Positions 33,183 to 41,482 are shown, numbered from the stretch's first letter. The stretch is 64,000 bases of DNA from Pseudarthrobacter sp. MM222 (GCF_947090775.1 NZ_OX352321.1:3596001-3660000); one strand, 5' to 3'. The notes: generated by a model not told the origin, from the sequence alone. Numbers and translations: made by a program.

Positions 33183-33221
33183 GCCCGGCGGGACGGTAGC
33201 AGGACTGCCTTCCCGCCGGGC
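33183..33221 (-). promoter_or_regulatory. Hairpin between binding-protein and permease genes
   Basis: Perfect 11-bp arms GCCCGGCGGGA (33183-33193) and TCCCGCCGGGC (33211-33221) flank a 17-nt loop. There is no T-run after it in either direction. Such stems after solute-binding protein genes commonly stabilise the upstream mRNA or attenuate read-through, giving excess binding protein. Confidence 0.6.
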
Positions 33222-33255
33222 TGTGGTGCACTCCGGCGCGTAGCGCGCAGGGGCG

Positions 33256-34551
33256 CTATTTCTTTTCGGTGTCCAGGAACTTCTGGAAGTCCTCGTGGGC
33301 CGTGTCAGCAGCGGCGGACGAGTCGGCGCCGGTGATGGTGGCAACGATCGGGCCGCCCACGATTTCGCGGGCCTTGCCTACCGTGACAACCTCGGGACGG
33401 TCGTGGCCGACGCCGTTCTTGGCGCTGGCGGCGATGGCCTCAGCCAGATCCTTCGGGTAGGTGGACGTTCCCTCGGCATCGGACCAGACGGAGGCGCGGG
33501 GTCCGGGGACACCGGCCTTCTGCGCGGCCAGGGTGCGTTCCTTGCTCGTGGCCCACTGGATGAACTTCCAGGCGTTGTCCTGGTTGCCCGAAGCCTGGTT
33601 CACGGCCAGGCCCCAGGACGGGATGTTGTACGGCTTGGAACCAGCGGGGCCGGCGGGCAGGGCCGCGAAACCGACCGTGTCAGCGACCTTGGACTTGGCC
33701 GGGTCGGTGGCGTTCTTGTAGAGCGAGTCGGCTTCGGTGTAGAACGCGGCCTTGCCCTGGGTGAAGATTGCCATCGCCTCGGGCCAGCTCATGTCGGTGC
33801 TGACGTTGGCGGGCCCGTAGTTGCGGATCAGGCCGCCGTAGTACGCGTAGGCCTTCTTGGCAGCGTCTGTGTTGACGGCGGACTTGCCGCTGGAGTCGGT
33901 GAAGTCGCCACCGAAGCTGTACAGGAAGCTGGAGAACTGGGTGACTGCGGCGGACTTGCCGGTACGGGCCACGAAGCCTGCGGTATCCGGCGAGGAAGCC
34001 TTGATGGCCTTGGCGGCGGCCTCGAGCTCTTCCATGGTCTTGGGAACCTCGAGGCCCGCGGCCTGCAGCAGGTCCTTGCGGTAGTAGAGCACCTCGCGTT
34101 CGGTGATGATCGGGACACCCACGACCTTGCCGTCAGCGGTGGTGGCCTTGACCGGGCCCTCTTGGTAGTCCTTCCAGTCCCAGGTGGCGTCCGAGGACAC
34201 CTTGGACGTCAGGTCCGCGAGGTAGCCGTTCTTCGCGAACGCCTTGCCCTCCTGCAGCGGGCGGTACATCATCACGTCGATCTCGTCGCTGCCGGCGTTG
34301 AGCTTGACGTTGTACTGATCCGAAAGCTGGTCTTCGCCGAGCTGGGTCAGCTCGACCTTGAGGCCGCTGGACTTCTCAAATTCCGGGATGGCTGCCTTGA
34401 TGCCTTCGGTCCACACGTGGTTGGCCAGCGTGACCCGGACGGTGCCTGCGGTCTTGGCATCGTTGCTGCCGCTGCCGCCGCTACAGGCGGTGAGCCCGAG
34501 TGACAAGGCCGCGGCGACGGCCGCGTACTTCACAATTGAACGTCGCTTCAT
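33256..34551 (-). CDS. Extracellular solute-binding lipoprotein (CUT1/family 1)
   Basis: This 431-residue lipoprotein has a type II signal (MKRRSIVKYAAVAAALSLGLTACSGG) whose lipobox Cys is the anchor. The mature protein is a family 1 sugar-binding domain (VRVTLANHVWTEGIKAAIPEFEKSSG...). In context it should capture a hexonate, hexuronate or oligosaccharide for the two permeases. It is the first gene of the minus-strand regulon, divergent from a GntR/FCD regulator. Confidence 0.9.
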   Translation of the reverse strand: MKRRSIVKYAAVAAALSLGLTACSGGSGSNDAKTAGTVRVTLANHVWTEGIKAAIPEFEKSSGLKVELTQLGEDQLSDQYNVKLNAGSDEIDVMMYRPLQEGKAFAKNGYLADLTSKVSSDATWDWKDYQEGPVKATTADGKVVGVPIITEREVLYYRKDLLQAAGLEVPKTMEELEAAAKAIKASSPDTAGFVARTGKSAAVTQFSSFLYSFGGDFTDSSGKSAVNTDAAKKAYAYYGGLIRNYGPANVSTDMSWPEAMAIFTQGKAAFYTEADSLYKNATDPAKSKVADTVGFAALPAGPAGSKPYNIPSWGLAVNQASGNQDNAWKFIQWATSKERTLAAQKAGVPGPRASVWSDAEGTSTYPKDLAEAIAASAKNGVGHDRPEVVTVGKAREIVGGPIVATITGADSSAAADTAHEDFQKFLDTEKK

Positions 34552-34651
34552 TACGACTCCCTTGATTCAGGGCCGGCGGTCTACGCCCAGCCATCCGCAC
34601 ATGCATCTTTACATCTGCTCTGAGAGCGATCATAGAGAAATAAGGCAGACT

Positions 34652-34689
34652 TAAACAAGACCCTTGCGCCCACCCGTATGATTTGTTTA
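34652..34689. promoter_or_regulatory. Inverted repeat in the divergent regulator/transporter promoter
   Basis: TAAACAA (34652-34658) and TTGTTTA (34683-34689) form a 7-bp inverted repeat 24 nt apart. Outside it ATCATA (34629) and TATGAT (34677) form a second. The right arm runs into the regulator start codon. These are candidate operator half-sites for the adjacent GntR/FCD protein; the 137-bp divergent region holds nothing else obvious. Confidence 0.4.
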
Positions 34690-35483
34690 TGAAAACCCCA
34701 AAGGTGGCGTCCTCAGCTGACTTGCATTCCGTGCTGGTCGAGAACTTGGGGCTCGCCATCGCTGGGGGCGCCCTGGCACCCAGCTCGATCCTGCGCCTGG
34801 ACGAGCTCGAGGCGCAGCACGGCGTGTCCCGCTCCGTGGTCCGGGAGGCAACCCGGGTCCTGTCCTCCAAAGGCATGCTGGAATCACGACGGCGGTTGGG
34901 GACGGTGGTACAGCCGGAAGAATGCTGGAACCTCTACGACCCGCAGGTCATCCGCTGGCGCCTCGCCTCCTCCAGGCGGCTGGAGCAGTTGCGGGCTCTC
35001 AACGAACTCCGCGGGGCGATCGAACCGCAGGCAGCCCGGCTCGCCGCCGAGCGCGCCTCATGGGACGAAGGCAGCGACCTGGTGTCCCAGGCCGCGCGGC
35101 TGTGGTCGGCCGGCCAGCGGGGCGACCGGGACGAATTTCTCCGGCTGGACATTGAGTTCCATGCCGCGGTGCTCCGGGCCTCCGGCAACCCAATGTTTTC
35201 CCAGCTGCACAACCTCGTCGCCGAGGTGCTGACCGGGCGTACCGAGCACGGCCTGATGCCGCAGCTTCCGGACCACGAGGCCCTTCAGCTGCACGTGGAC
35301 GTGGCCAGCGCCATCCAGCGCAGCGAGTCACACGCTGCGCATGCCGCCATGAGCCGGATCGTGGAGCAGTCCACCGAGGAAATGGGTGACATCTGGTCCA
35401 GCCACCACCCGGCGGAGCTGGCAGCAGTGCCGGCCCCGGCGGCGGCCACTGTCAGCGCTGCCATTGGGATCGCGACGGCGTGA
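34689..35483 (+). CDS. GntR-family regulator with FCD ligand domain
   Basis: This 264-residue regulator has an N-terminal winged helix (LRLDELEAQHGVSRSVVREATRVLSSKGMLESRRRLGTVV) and a C-terminal FCD domain (LNELRGAIEPQAARLAAERA, DIEFHAAVLRASGNPMF, HVDVASAIQRSESHAAHAAM) whose Asp/His residues bind metal and ligand. It resembles DgoR/UxuR-like regulators of hexonate and hexuronate genes, so it likely represses the divergent transporter and catabolic operon. No ribosome-binding site precedes ATG 34689, so translation may be leaderless. TTG 34683 is an alternative start. Confidence 0.86.
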   Translation: MKTPKVASSADLHSVLVENLGLAIAGGALAPSSILRLDELEAQHGVSRSVVREATRVLSSKGMLESRRRLGTVVQPEECWNLYDPQVIRWRLASSRRLEQLRALNELRGAIEPQAARLAAERASWDEGSDLVSQAARLWSAGQRGDRDEFLRLDIEFHAAVLRASGNPMFSQLHNLVAEVLTGRTEHGLMPQLPDHEALQLHVDVASAIQRSESHAAHAAMSRIVEQSTEEMGDIWSSHHPAELAAVPAPAAATVSAAIGIATA

Positions 35484-35511
35484 CACGCCGGCGCGGCAGG
35501 CGCCCTACCAG

Positions 35512-35758
35512 TCAGCGGCCGCCTTCAAGCTTCCGGCTGCGCTGTTCCTGGGCGAGCGGCCCGTAGGGGTATACCCCTACGCGGGGCCGTCGGGAACCTC
35601 AGTCAGCCGCATCAACTCGCCCTCGCTGAGCCGGAGCTCCGCCGCGGCAAGATTATCGGCGAGCTGGTCCGTGGTGCGGGCACCCAGGATGACGGAGGTC
35701 ACGGCAGGCTGGTCCGCCAGCCAGGCCAGCGCCACCTGCGAGGCGCTCACACCGTGGG
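35512..35758 (-). pseudogene. Aldo/keto reductase C-terminal remnant with frameshift
   Basis: Read on the minus strand from the edge of the epimerase stop, the sequence encodes THGVSASQVALAWLADQP, then TSVILGARTTDQLADNLA and LMRLTEVPDGPA before a stop at 35577. In the next frame it continues GVYPYGPLAQEQRSRKLEGGR and stops at 35512. Together this is the normal end of an aldo/keto reductase of the NADPH-dependent type, broken by a one-base shift and lacking everything upstream. The 5' end abuts the stop codon of the NAD-epimerase gene, so a deletion or recombination event fused them. It cannot make an active enzyme. Confidence 0.8.
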
Positions 35759-36631
35759 TCAGTCTTCCGTGGGGGTGGTGCGGAGCGGGTGGTAATTCCG
35801 CCAGCTGTGTTGCGGGGCAAAGCCCAGCACCCGCTTCGCCTTGTCGATCGAGAGCATGGTTTCGTGCTCGCCCAGGTCCTTGACCACTTTCACGTCCGGG
35901 AAAACTTCGGCGGCGAGGCTGGCGCTTGACCGGCCCATCACGGTGTCCCCGTTAGCGATGATGAACGCCTCGAAGCCGGGGCCGGCGTGCTCCAGGGCGA
36001 GGGCCACGGCCTGGGCGCCGTCGCGGCCGTCGATGTAGCCCCAGAGGTTCCACTTGCGCAGTGTTGCGTCGGAGTCGAAAGAGGGAAATTCCTCGTAGTC
36101 TTCCGGGTCCATGACGTTGGAGAAGCGCAGACCCGTGATGCTCAGGTCCGGGTCCCAGCGGGTCAGCTGGATCGCCATTTGCTCCTCGAGGTGCTTGACC
36201 AGCGAGTACGTGCTTTCCGGCCGGGCCGGGTATTCCTCGTCGACCGGAAGATACGGAGGGTCGACGTCGAACGGCAGTCCCAGGACCGTCTCGCTGGAGG
36301 CGTAGACGATTTTCTTGATCCCGGCCCGGCGCGCGGCCTGGAACACGTTGTAGGTGGCCTGCATGTTGTTCTCGAAGGTGGCGGCGTCCGGCGCAAGCCC
36401 GGGAGCAGGAATCGCGGCCAGATGCACGACGGCGTCGAAGCCCGTGGACCGGTCCTCCAGCCCCAGGAACACATCCACGACCTGGCCGTAGTTGCGCAGG
36501 TCCACCTCGGCGAAGCCCGGGCCGCGCACCCCGGTACGGTCCAGGTTGGTGACCTCATGGCCGTCTTCGCGCAGCCGGCGGACTACGCTCCGGCCCAGCT
36601 TTCCGCTTCCTCCGGTAACAGCAATTCTCAT
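35759..36631 (-). CDS. NAD-dependent epimerase/dehydratase (extended SDR)
   Basis: This 290-residue protein has the nucleotide motif TGGSGKLG at its start, VVHLAAIPAPG, the Ser (YASSETV) and the catalytic YSLVK. The family also holds uronate dehydrogenases and nucleotide-sugar epimerases. The short length and lack of a long C-terminal sugar domain point to a dehydrogenase or small-substrate epimerase. Its 3' end joins an aldo/keto reductase remnant. A GGGTGG/CCACCC hairpin lies just before the ATG. Confidence 0.82.
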   Translation of the reverse strand: MRIAVTGGSGKLGRSVVRRLREDGHEVTNLDRTGVRGPGFAEVDLRNYGQVVDVFLGLEDRSTGFDAVVHLAAIPAPGLAPDAATFENNMQATYNVFQAARRAGIKKIVYASSETVLGLPFDVDPPYLPVDEEYPARPESTYSLVKHLEEQMAIQLTRWDPDLSITGLRFSNVMDPEDYEEFPSFDSDATLRKWNLWGYIDGRDGAQAVALALEHAGPGFEAFIIANGDTVMGRSSASLAAEVFPDVKVVKDLGEHETMLSIDKAKRVLGFAPQHSWRNYHPLRTTPTED

Positions 36632-36729
36632 CAGGGTCTCCTCTGGGTGGTGGTCTGTTCCACCCTAGAACGGTCCGCGCCTCCGCGCAGCCTCACCGGC
36701 CCGGCGTCCGGGGCAACGGCCGGGGGACC

Positions 36730-38079
36730 CTACGCGTGCGTTGGGGTTTCCTCGTCAGGTAGGAGATATCTGATGAACCAGTCCCGGGCGAGGATGGCGG
36801 CGGCGGCCAGCGTGCCCGGTTCTTCAAAAAGATGGGTAGCGCCCTGCACCACGGCCAGCTGGTTGGGGCAGCGCATCATTGACTTCGCCTTCCGGTTCAG
36901 CTCCAGCACCTCATAGTCCAGGCTTCCCACGATCAGGAGGCTCGGCGACCTCACGGCTGAAAGCCGCGGCCCGGCCAGGTCCGGCCGCCCGCCGCGGGAG
37001 ACGACGGCCGCGACCCTGGCCACAGGTTCGGAGGCGGCCCACAGTGCGGCCCCGGCGCCCGTGCTCGCACCAAGATAGCCGGCACTGCAGGAAGCGGTGT
37101 CTTCCCTGGTGGCCAGCCACTCCGTCGCGGCGGACAGCCTACGGGCCAGCAGTTCGATGTCGAAAACATTCGCGCGGTTGTGTTCCTCCCCCGGCGTCAG
37201 CAGGTCCAGCAGCAGGGTGCCCAGACCCGCCTGCTGGAGCACACCGGCCACGAACCTGTTCCGGGGGCTGTGCCGGCTGCTGCCGCTGCCATGGGCGAAC
37301 AGCACAACCCCCTGCGTGGGAACAGGGAGGTGCAACTGACCCTGGAGGCGGACGCCGCGGGAGGGTATCTCGACTTCCCCGTCAAAATCCGGTTCGATTC
37401 CGTCGTCATCCGCCCAACGGGCCAAGGGGGCTGAGGCCTGCAGCCGCCTGGCGGCCGCGTCGAGCAGCTGGACCACCTCGTCGTCCTCCGTGGGCGAGAA
37501 ATCACGGTAGTGGTAGCCCACGGCGGCGAAGTGCCGCGGCGTCGCCAGGCAGACGATTTCGTCCGGCTCGGTCAGGGTCCCGAGGGTGTCGGCCGGGGCC
37601 ACCGGCACCGCGAGAACCACCCGCGCGGCGCCGAGCCTCCGGGCGATCCGGCACGCGACCCGGGCGGTCGATCCGGTGGCGATTCCATCATCCACGATCA
37701 CTGCGATGCGGCCGGTGAGGTCCCGCCGCGTCCGCCCTTTCCGGAACTGGGCAACCCGGCTCTCCAGGACGGCCCGTTCGTGCACTTCGACAGCCTGCAG
37801 CTCACTCTCGGACACCTGGGATTGCGCGAGTACGCGCTCTTCCAACACCCGCGTCCCGCCCTCGCCGATGGCGCCCATGGCGAGTTCAGGTTGGTACGGC
37901 AGTCCCAGCTTCCTGACCACAATTACGTCCAAGGGGGCGTCCAGGGCAGCCGCCACCTCGAAGGCGACGGGGACCCCGCCACGGGGCAACCCCAGGACTA
38001 CGATGTCCTGTCCGCGTAGTTGCCGGAGTTGCCGCCCCAGCTGCCGCCCGGCGTCGACCCTGTCCTCAAAAATGCTCAT
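36730..38079 (-). CDS. Phosphoribosyltransferase-alpha/beta hydrolase fusion
   Basis: This 449-residue protein fuses two enzymes. Residues 1-215 form a type I phosphoribosyltransferase with the PRPP loop VDDGIATGST (about 129-138) and GLPRGGVPVA near the start. Residues 235-449 are a dienelactone-hydrolase-like alpha/beta hydrolase with FAHGSGSSRHSPRN, the nucleophile in GASTGAGAAL and His in ATHLFEEPG. Mycobacteria have similar fusions of unknown function. The start ATG 38079 is favoured; TTG 38085 is possible. A strong hairpin lies in the 5' leader. The ligand is unknown; salvage or nucleotide-derivative processing is speculation. Confidence 0.82.
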   Translation of the reverse strand: MSIFEDRVDAGRQLGRQLRQLRGQDIVVLGLPRGGVPVAFEVAAALDAPLDVIVVRKLGLPYQPELAMGAIGEGGTRVLEERVLAQSQVSESELQAVEVHERAVLESRVAQFRKGRTRRDLTGRIAVIVDDGIATGSTARVACRIARRLGAARVVLAVPVAPADTLGTLTEPDEIVCLATPRHFAAVGYHYRDFSPTEDDEVVQLLDAAARRLQASAPLARWADDDGIEPDFDGEVEIPSRGVRLQGQLHLPVPTQGVVLFAHGSGSSRHSPRNRFVAGVLQQAGLGTLLLDLLTPGEEHNRANVFDIELLARRLSAATEWLATREDTASCSAGYLGASTGAGAALWAASEPVARVAAVVSRGGRPDLAGPRLSAVRSPSLLIVGSLDYEVLELNRKAKSMMRCPNQLAVVQGATHLFEEPGTLAAAAILARDWFIRYLLPDEETPTHA

Positions 38080-38417
38080 CGCCAAGGCTTTCCACGTGAG
38101 ACATCGGCCGCGCTAAGCCTCCTCCCGGCAGGGCACCGGAAAGCCGGGAGGAGGGAGCAGAAGGCCTCTCTCCCACTATGGGTCAGGACGGCGCAGCGGG
38201 TGAGGGCCTTTGTGCCCGGATTGGGAAGCAGGAGCCCGGGTGGTTCCGCGCCCGGCCCGAACCAGGAGCCGAACAAAAAGGTTGGAATCAGCTGTATATA
38301 ATTTCCGTACGGTTTTGCAGCGAGCCGTTGGATTGTTCATCGATCCGGCTGACCGCTGCCCTCCCCACCGCTGCTTGCGCAGGAGGGATGCCGCGCCACC
38401 GCATCGATCTGACCTGA
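38080..38417. promoter_or_regulatory. Divergent region with leader hairpin and perfect TATAAT
   Basis: This 338-bp region lies between the minus-strand fusion gene and the plus-strand GAF-ANTAR gene. Perfect 12-bp arms CCTCCTCCCGGC (38118-38129) and GCCGGGAGGAGG (38143-38154) form a hairpin 38 nt before the fusion gene start, and could sequester a Shine-Dalgarno-like GGAGG. A consensus TATAAT sits at 38297-38302 for the plus-strand gene, but its -35 is poor. Confidence 0.45.
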
Positions 38418-39203
38418 GTGAAACGGCGCGAAGAGATAGTGGCCACCGAGTCGACCGCAACGTCAACAGACGAATCAACCCTTGAAGCAACTTCCATCAC
38501 CCAGCACTTGCACGAGCTGGTGCTGGGCAGCGCAGACGTTGAGGAGTTCCTGCACGAACTGGCGCGGGTCTCCGCACGGAGCCTGTCGGAACCCGGGGAC
38601 GAGATTCTCTGCGGGATCACACTCCTGCGGCACCGGAAGGCGGCAACGGTCGCCAGCAGCAGCGCGGCCGCCCAGGCCATGGATGAGATCCAGTACGCCT
38701 TCGGGGACGGCCCATGCGTGACGGCATCCCGGGAACAGGAAACGGTCCACGTTCCCGATCTGGACGCCGAGGGCCGCTGGCCCCAGTACGCCGCGACTGT
38801 CAGGGAGCAGGGCGCGCGGTCCATCCTCGCGCTGCCTTTCCTGCTCGACGGGGGCACCCAGGCCGCGCTCAACCTCTATTCGCACCGTCCCGGCCGGTTT
38901 GATGCGAGGGCCTTGGAACTGGCCCGCGACTTCGTGAACCAGACCTCCATGGCGCTCCGCCTGGCGGTCCGGTTTGCGCACTCCATCGATACGGCGGCGA
39001 ACCTGAGAGCGACGCTCGAAACGCGCACCGGCATCGACGTCGCCGTCGGCATCATCATGGCGCAGAACCGGTGCAGCCAGGACGAGGCGTTCGAGTTGCT
39101 CAAGTCCGCGTCCAGCGCGCGCAACGTCAAGCTGCATGTGGTGGCGGCAGGCGTCGTGGAGTCGTTGGGCCAGGGCTCGGCCCGTACGCACTTCGAGACC
39201 TAG
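38418..39203 (+). CDS. GAF-ANTAR transcription antitermination regulator
   Basis: This 261-residue protein has a GAF sensor domain (about 25-185, with GITLLRHRKAATVASSSAAA and FGDGPCVTASREQETVHVPDL) followed by a C-terminal ANTAR domain (LRATLETRTGIDVAVGIIMAQNRCSQDEAFELLKSAS). ANTAR domains bind paired RNA hexaloop hairpins and stop termination, so this is likely an RNA-level regulator responding to a small molecule or redox signal. GTG 38418 is the track start; GTG 38442 is an alternative. The stop overlaps the convergent hydrolase stop through CTAG. Confidence 0.85.
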   Translation: MKRREEIVATESTATSTDESTLEATSITQHLHELVLGSADVEEFLHELARVSARSLSEPGDEILCGITLLRHRKAATVASSSAAAQAMDEIQYAFGDGPCVTASREQETVHVPDLDAEGRWPQYAATVREQGARSILALPFLLDGGTQAALNLYSHRPGRFDARALELARDFVNQTSMALRLAVRFAHSIDTAANLRATLETRTGIDVAVGIIMAQNRCSQDEAFELLKSASSARNVKLHVVAAGVVESLGQGSARTHFET

Positions 39204-39871
39204 GCGGCGGTCTCCGCCAGAATTGTGAGGATTGTGTCCTCGTGGCTCAGGATCCGGAAATGGCCGCCGGTCTGCAGCTGGATGTTCTTGGCACCGGGCA
39301 GCACGCTGCCCTCGGGGATGTGCGGGTCGAAGATCCCGTAGACCGAGCTGATGCGTTCGTTAATGCGCTCCTCGCGGGCGAGCTGCAGGGTGACCGCGTT
39401 CCGCGGCGAGAAGGCGCGCAGGCTCGGCAGGAGCATGAACGCTGCGTACCGGGAACCGGAGAACGGCGTGCACACGGCCACCATTCCCCTGATGCGCGCC
39501 TCGGGGTCCAGGGACATCATCACGTATTTGCCGATCAGGCCGCCCTTGCTGTGCGCGACAATCACCACGTCGGCTAGGTTTTCTTCGCGGATGTAACCGG
39601 CAATGAGCTCGGCGGCTTTGGGCACAGCGATCCGGTTCCGTTGCAGCAGCGTCACCACGTGCACCGGGTGCCCCGCCTCGTGCAGCCGCCTGACCAACGG
39701 CAGCATGAAGCGCCAGTCCTCGTAGATACCGGGAATCACGACGACGGGTCGGCCGGTGCCGCTAAGGAACTCATCCGAGCGGGTCCGCGAAAACGCGCTG
39801 CCCAACTGGCGGAGGGCGGCGTAGAGATAGTCCTCCACCCACCAGCGGGCCGCCCGCAAGGTCCCTCTCAT
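39200..39871 (-). CDS. Alpha/beta hydrolase
   Basis: This 223-residue hydrolase has VVVIPGIYEDWRFM, the nucleophile Ser108 in VIVAHSKGGLIGKY and a likely catalytic His in GGHFRILSHED. It looks like an intracellular esterase or lipase-like protein with an N-terminal amphipathic helix (RAARWWVEDYLYAAL). ATG 39871 overlaps the upstream hydrolase stop (ATGA). The long frame to 40165 is antisense to that gene and is rejected. Confidence 0.82.
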   Translation of the reverse strand: MRGTLRAARWWVEDYLYAALRQLGSAFSRTRSDEFLSGTGRPVVVIPGIYEDWRFMLPLVRRLHEAGHPVHVVTLLQRNRIAVPKAAELIAGYIREENLADVVIVAHSKGGLIGKYVMMSLDPEARIRGMVAVCTPFSGSRYAAFMLLPSLRAFSPRNAVTLQLAREERINERISSVYGIFDPHIPEGSVLPGAKNIQLQTGGHFRILSHEDTILTILAETAA

Positions 39872-40683
39872 GCCTTGAATTCCTGCCGCGCCGCCCCGGT
39901 TGCCCTGCCGGGAAGTCCGGCGAAGGACAGAATGGCCTCGGCCACCTCCGCCGAACGGTTGTGCTGCACGACGTGCCCGGTTCCGGGGATTTCTGCCAGC
40001 CGGCCCGTGGCCCGCTCGGCCAGCCGCCGGCACCAGTCCGCGGATGCCACGGGGTCGTTGGCGCCGCGGACCACGAGGACGGGGGCCGCCACTTCGGCGA
40101 TCCGCTGCTCCGTGGGGTATTCCATCATGACGCGGAGGTTCTTGAGGTACCAGCTCGGTCCGCACCGAATGTAGTCCGAGAACACCAAGGCGTTGGAGGA
40201 AGGGCTTTCAAAGAACAGGCTGTCCCGGCCCAGCGCCAGGGCCTGCTGCGCCACGGTGCGGCGCTTGGAGTCGACGACCGGACCCATCAGGACCACATAC
40301 GGAATCCGCTCCGGCTGCTGGCGGGCGGCCTCGATGGCGAACTGGGCTCCCATTGAGTGCCCCACGAGAACGAAGTCGAGCACGCCAAGTTGCTCCATGG
40401 CCCCGAGGATGTACGAGGCATGGTCCGCGACCGGGAGGGTGTGATCCGGCCGGGGCGTGGCACCAAATCCAGGCAGGTCGATCGAGTAGGTGTCGACTGA
40501 CTCGGCGAGCGCCCCGTGCAGGCGCCGCAGGTAGCGGTGCGAGACTCCGATCCCATGGACGAGCACGACGGCGGGATCACGCAGCGCGGTGTCCGGGTCA
40601 CCGGCGACGGGCGCCCGGCGGGAAGCATACACGTGGCCGAGATGACCCGCGGCCTCGATCTCGGAGCGGACGGGCCTGATCAT
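39868..40683 (-). CDS. Alpha/beta hydrolase
   Basis: This 271-residue enzyme is a classical alpha/beta hydrolase: LVHGIGVSHRYL (oxyanion), IDLPGFG, nucleophile Ser110 in LVGHSMGAQFA, Asp in VVRGANDPV and His in PGTGHVVQHN. Substrate is unknown. It is translationally coupled to a second hydrolase and carries the AGTATRCTTACT element 42 nt upstream of ATG 40683, shared with the yegP-like gene. Confidence 0.85.
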   Translation of the reverse strand: MIRPVRSEIEAAGHLGHVYASRRAPVAGDPDTALRDPAVVLVHGIGVSHRYLRRLHGALAESVDTYSIDLPGFGATPRPDHTLPVADHASYILGAMEQLGVLDFVLVGHSMGAQFAIEAARQQPERIPYVVLMGPVVDSKRRTVAQQALALGRDSLFFESPSSNALVFSDYIRCGPSWYLKNLRVMMEYPTEQRIAEVAAPVLVVRGANDPVASADWCRRLAERATGRLAEIPGTGHVVQHNRSAEVAEAILSFAGLPGRATGAARQEFKA

Positions 40684-40725
40684 GGGGACTCATTTCTGTT
40701 CAGAGCCGCTTGGCGGCCTCTACAG

Positions 40726-40737
40726 TAAGCATACTGA
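40726..40737 (-). promoter_or_regulatory. TAAGCATACTGA element upstream of coupled hydrolases
   Basis: On the coding strand it reads AGTATGCTTACT, identical in 11 of 12 positions to the element at 14671-14682, and at nearly the same distance (42 against 40 nt) from the start codon. TGTAGA follows as a -10-like hexamer. Confidence 0.5.
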
Positions 40738-40750
40738 CAGAGCCGCACCA

Positions 40751-40960
40751 CTAGTCGTCCCGCTTGTCCCGCTCGCTGAATTCCTCATCGAGGTCAAAGT
40801 GCCTGAACTCGGTCTCCGGGTTCGGTTCTCCATCGGCGACATATTCGTGGTCAAGCTGGCGCTGGACCTGGCTGTCGAGGATCTGGAGATCCTTGTCAGC
40901 CACTGTACTGAGGTCCTCTGGGAACGCGTCGGCCGGTGTGAGGTGCAATTTCTCGGACAT
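40751..40960 (-). CDS. Small acidic protein
   Basis: This 69-residue, strongly acidic protein (MSEKLHLTPADAFPEDL... ending SERDKRDD) has a central helix rich in Asp and Gln (LQILDSQVQRQLDHEY) and a conserved-looking EFRHFDLDEEF. I do not recognise it. AGAGAGG precedes ATG 40960. It probably belongs with the stress-related genes around it. Confidence 0.65.
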   Translation of the reverse strand: MSEKLHLTPADAFPEDLSTVADKDLQILDSQVQRQLDHEYVADGEPNPETEFRHFDLDEEFSERDKRDD

Positions 40961-41213
40961 TGGAGCCTCTCTCGGCAAGGAAAGCCGGACTCGGTCATTC
41001 GATGTCCTGGCTGTCTTCAGGATAGCCCTCGGCTCCAACTCCAAGGACGATCGAGGCGGGCAAACAGGGCTGCACGGCCGTCGCCACGCGGGAACCTGCC
41101 TGTCGTCCCGCTTATCCTTCCTGTACGGGGACTGCCGGGGCCTGTAACTTGGGGACAGACAGGCCCACTTGAACTACTGCGGCGCAGCCGCGCCGCCGCA
41201 AGAGGAGGAATCG

Positions 41214-41459
41214 ATGAGCACCGGATCCAAGGAACCAGAGGACATCGTCAAGGACGGCCTCGAGCAGGAGGCCCCGGCCGGTGACAATCCGGTCCCCCGC
41301 GAGGAAGGCCAGGTGGCCGCCCCGAAGGGGACCGGCGCCACCGAGCAGGAGGCCGCCGTCGGGTCCGGAGAAGCCAATAAGGCTGCTGGTCCTGCGGAGG
41401 AGCAGGACGAAAACGCCGGCGACGACCGCGGCCTCACCACGGATTCAAGTCCGGACTGA
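41214..41459 (+). CDS. Small disordered acidic protein
   Basis: This 81-residue protein is rich in Glu, Asp, Ala and Gly and looks intrinsically disordered. A strong AGGAGGAA lies just before ATG 41214, which sets the start and argues for real, abundant expression. Similar acidic tails and small stress proteins occur in this family of organisms, but I cannot name a function. Confidence 0.65.
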   Translation: MSTGSKEPEDIVKDGLEQEAPAGDNPVPREEGQVAAPKGTGATEQEAAVGSGEANKAAGPAEEQDENAGDDRGLTTDSSPD

Positions 41460-41482
41460 GCCCACGGCCGCAACTCCCTGCG

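Noticed and set aside
35562..35581. Perfect 20-bp palindrome resembling a CsoR-type copper operator
   Set aside because: It lies inside the aldo/keto reductase remnant, where it codes for the normal VYPYG segment in the alternative frame. The half-site orientation also differs from known CsoR sites.
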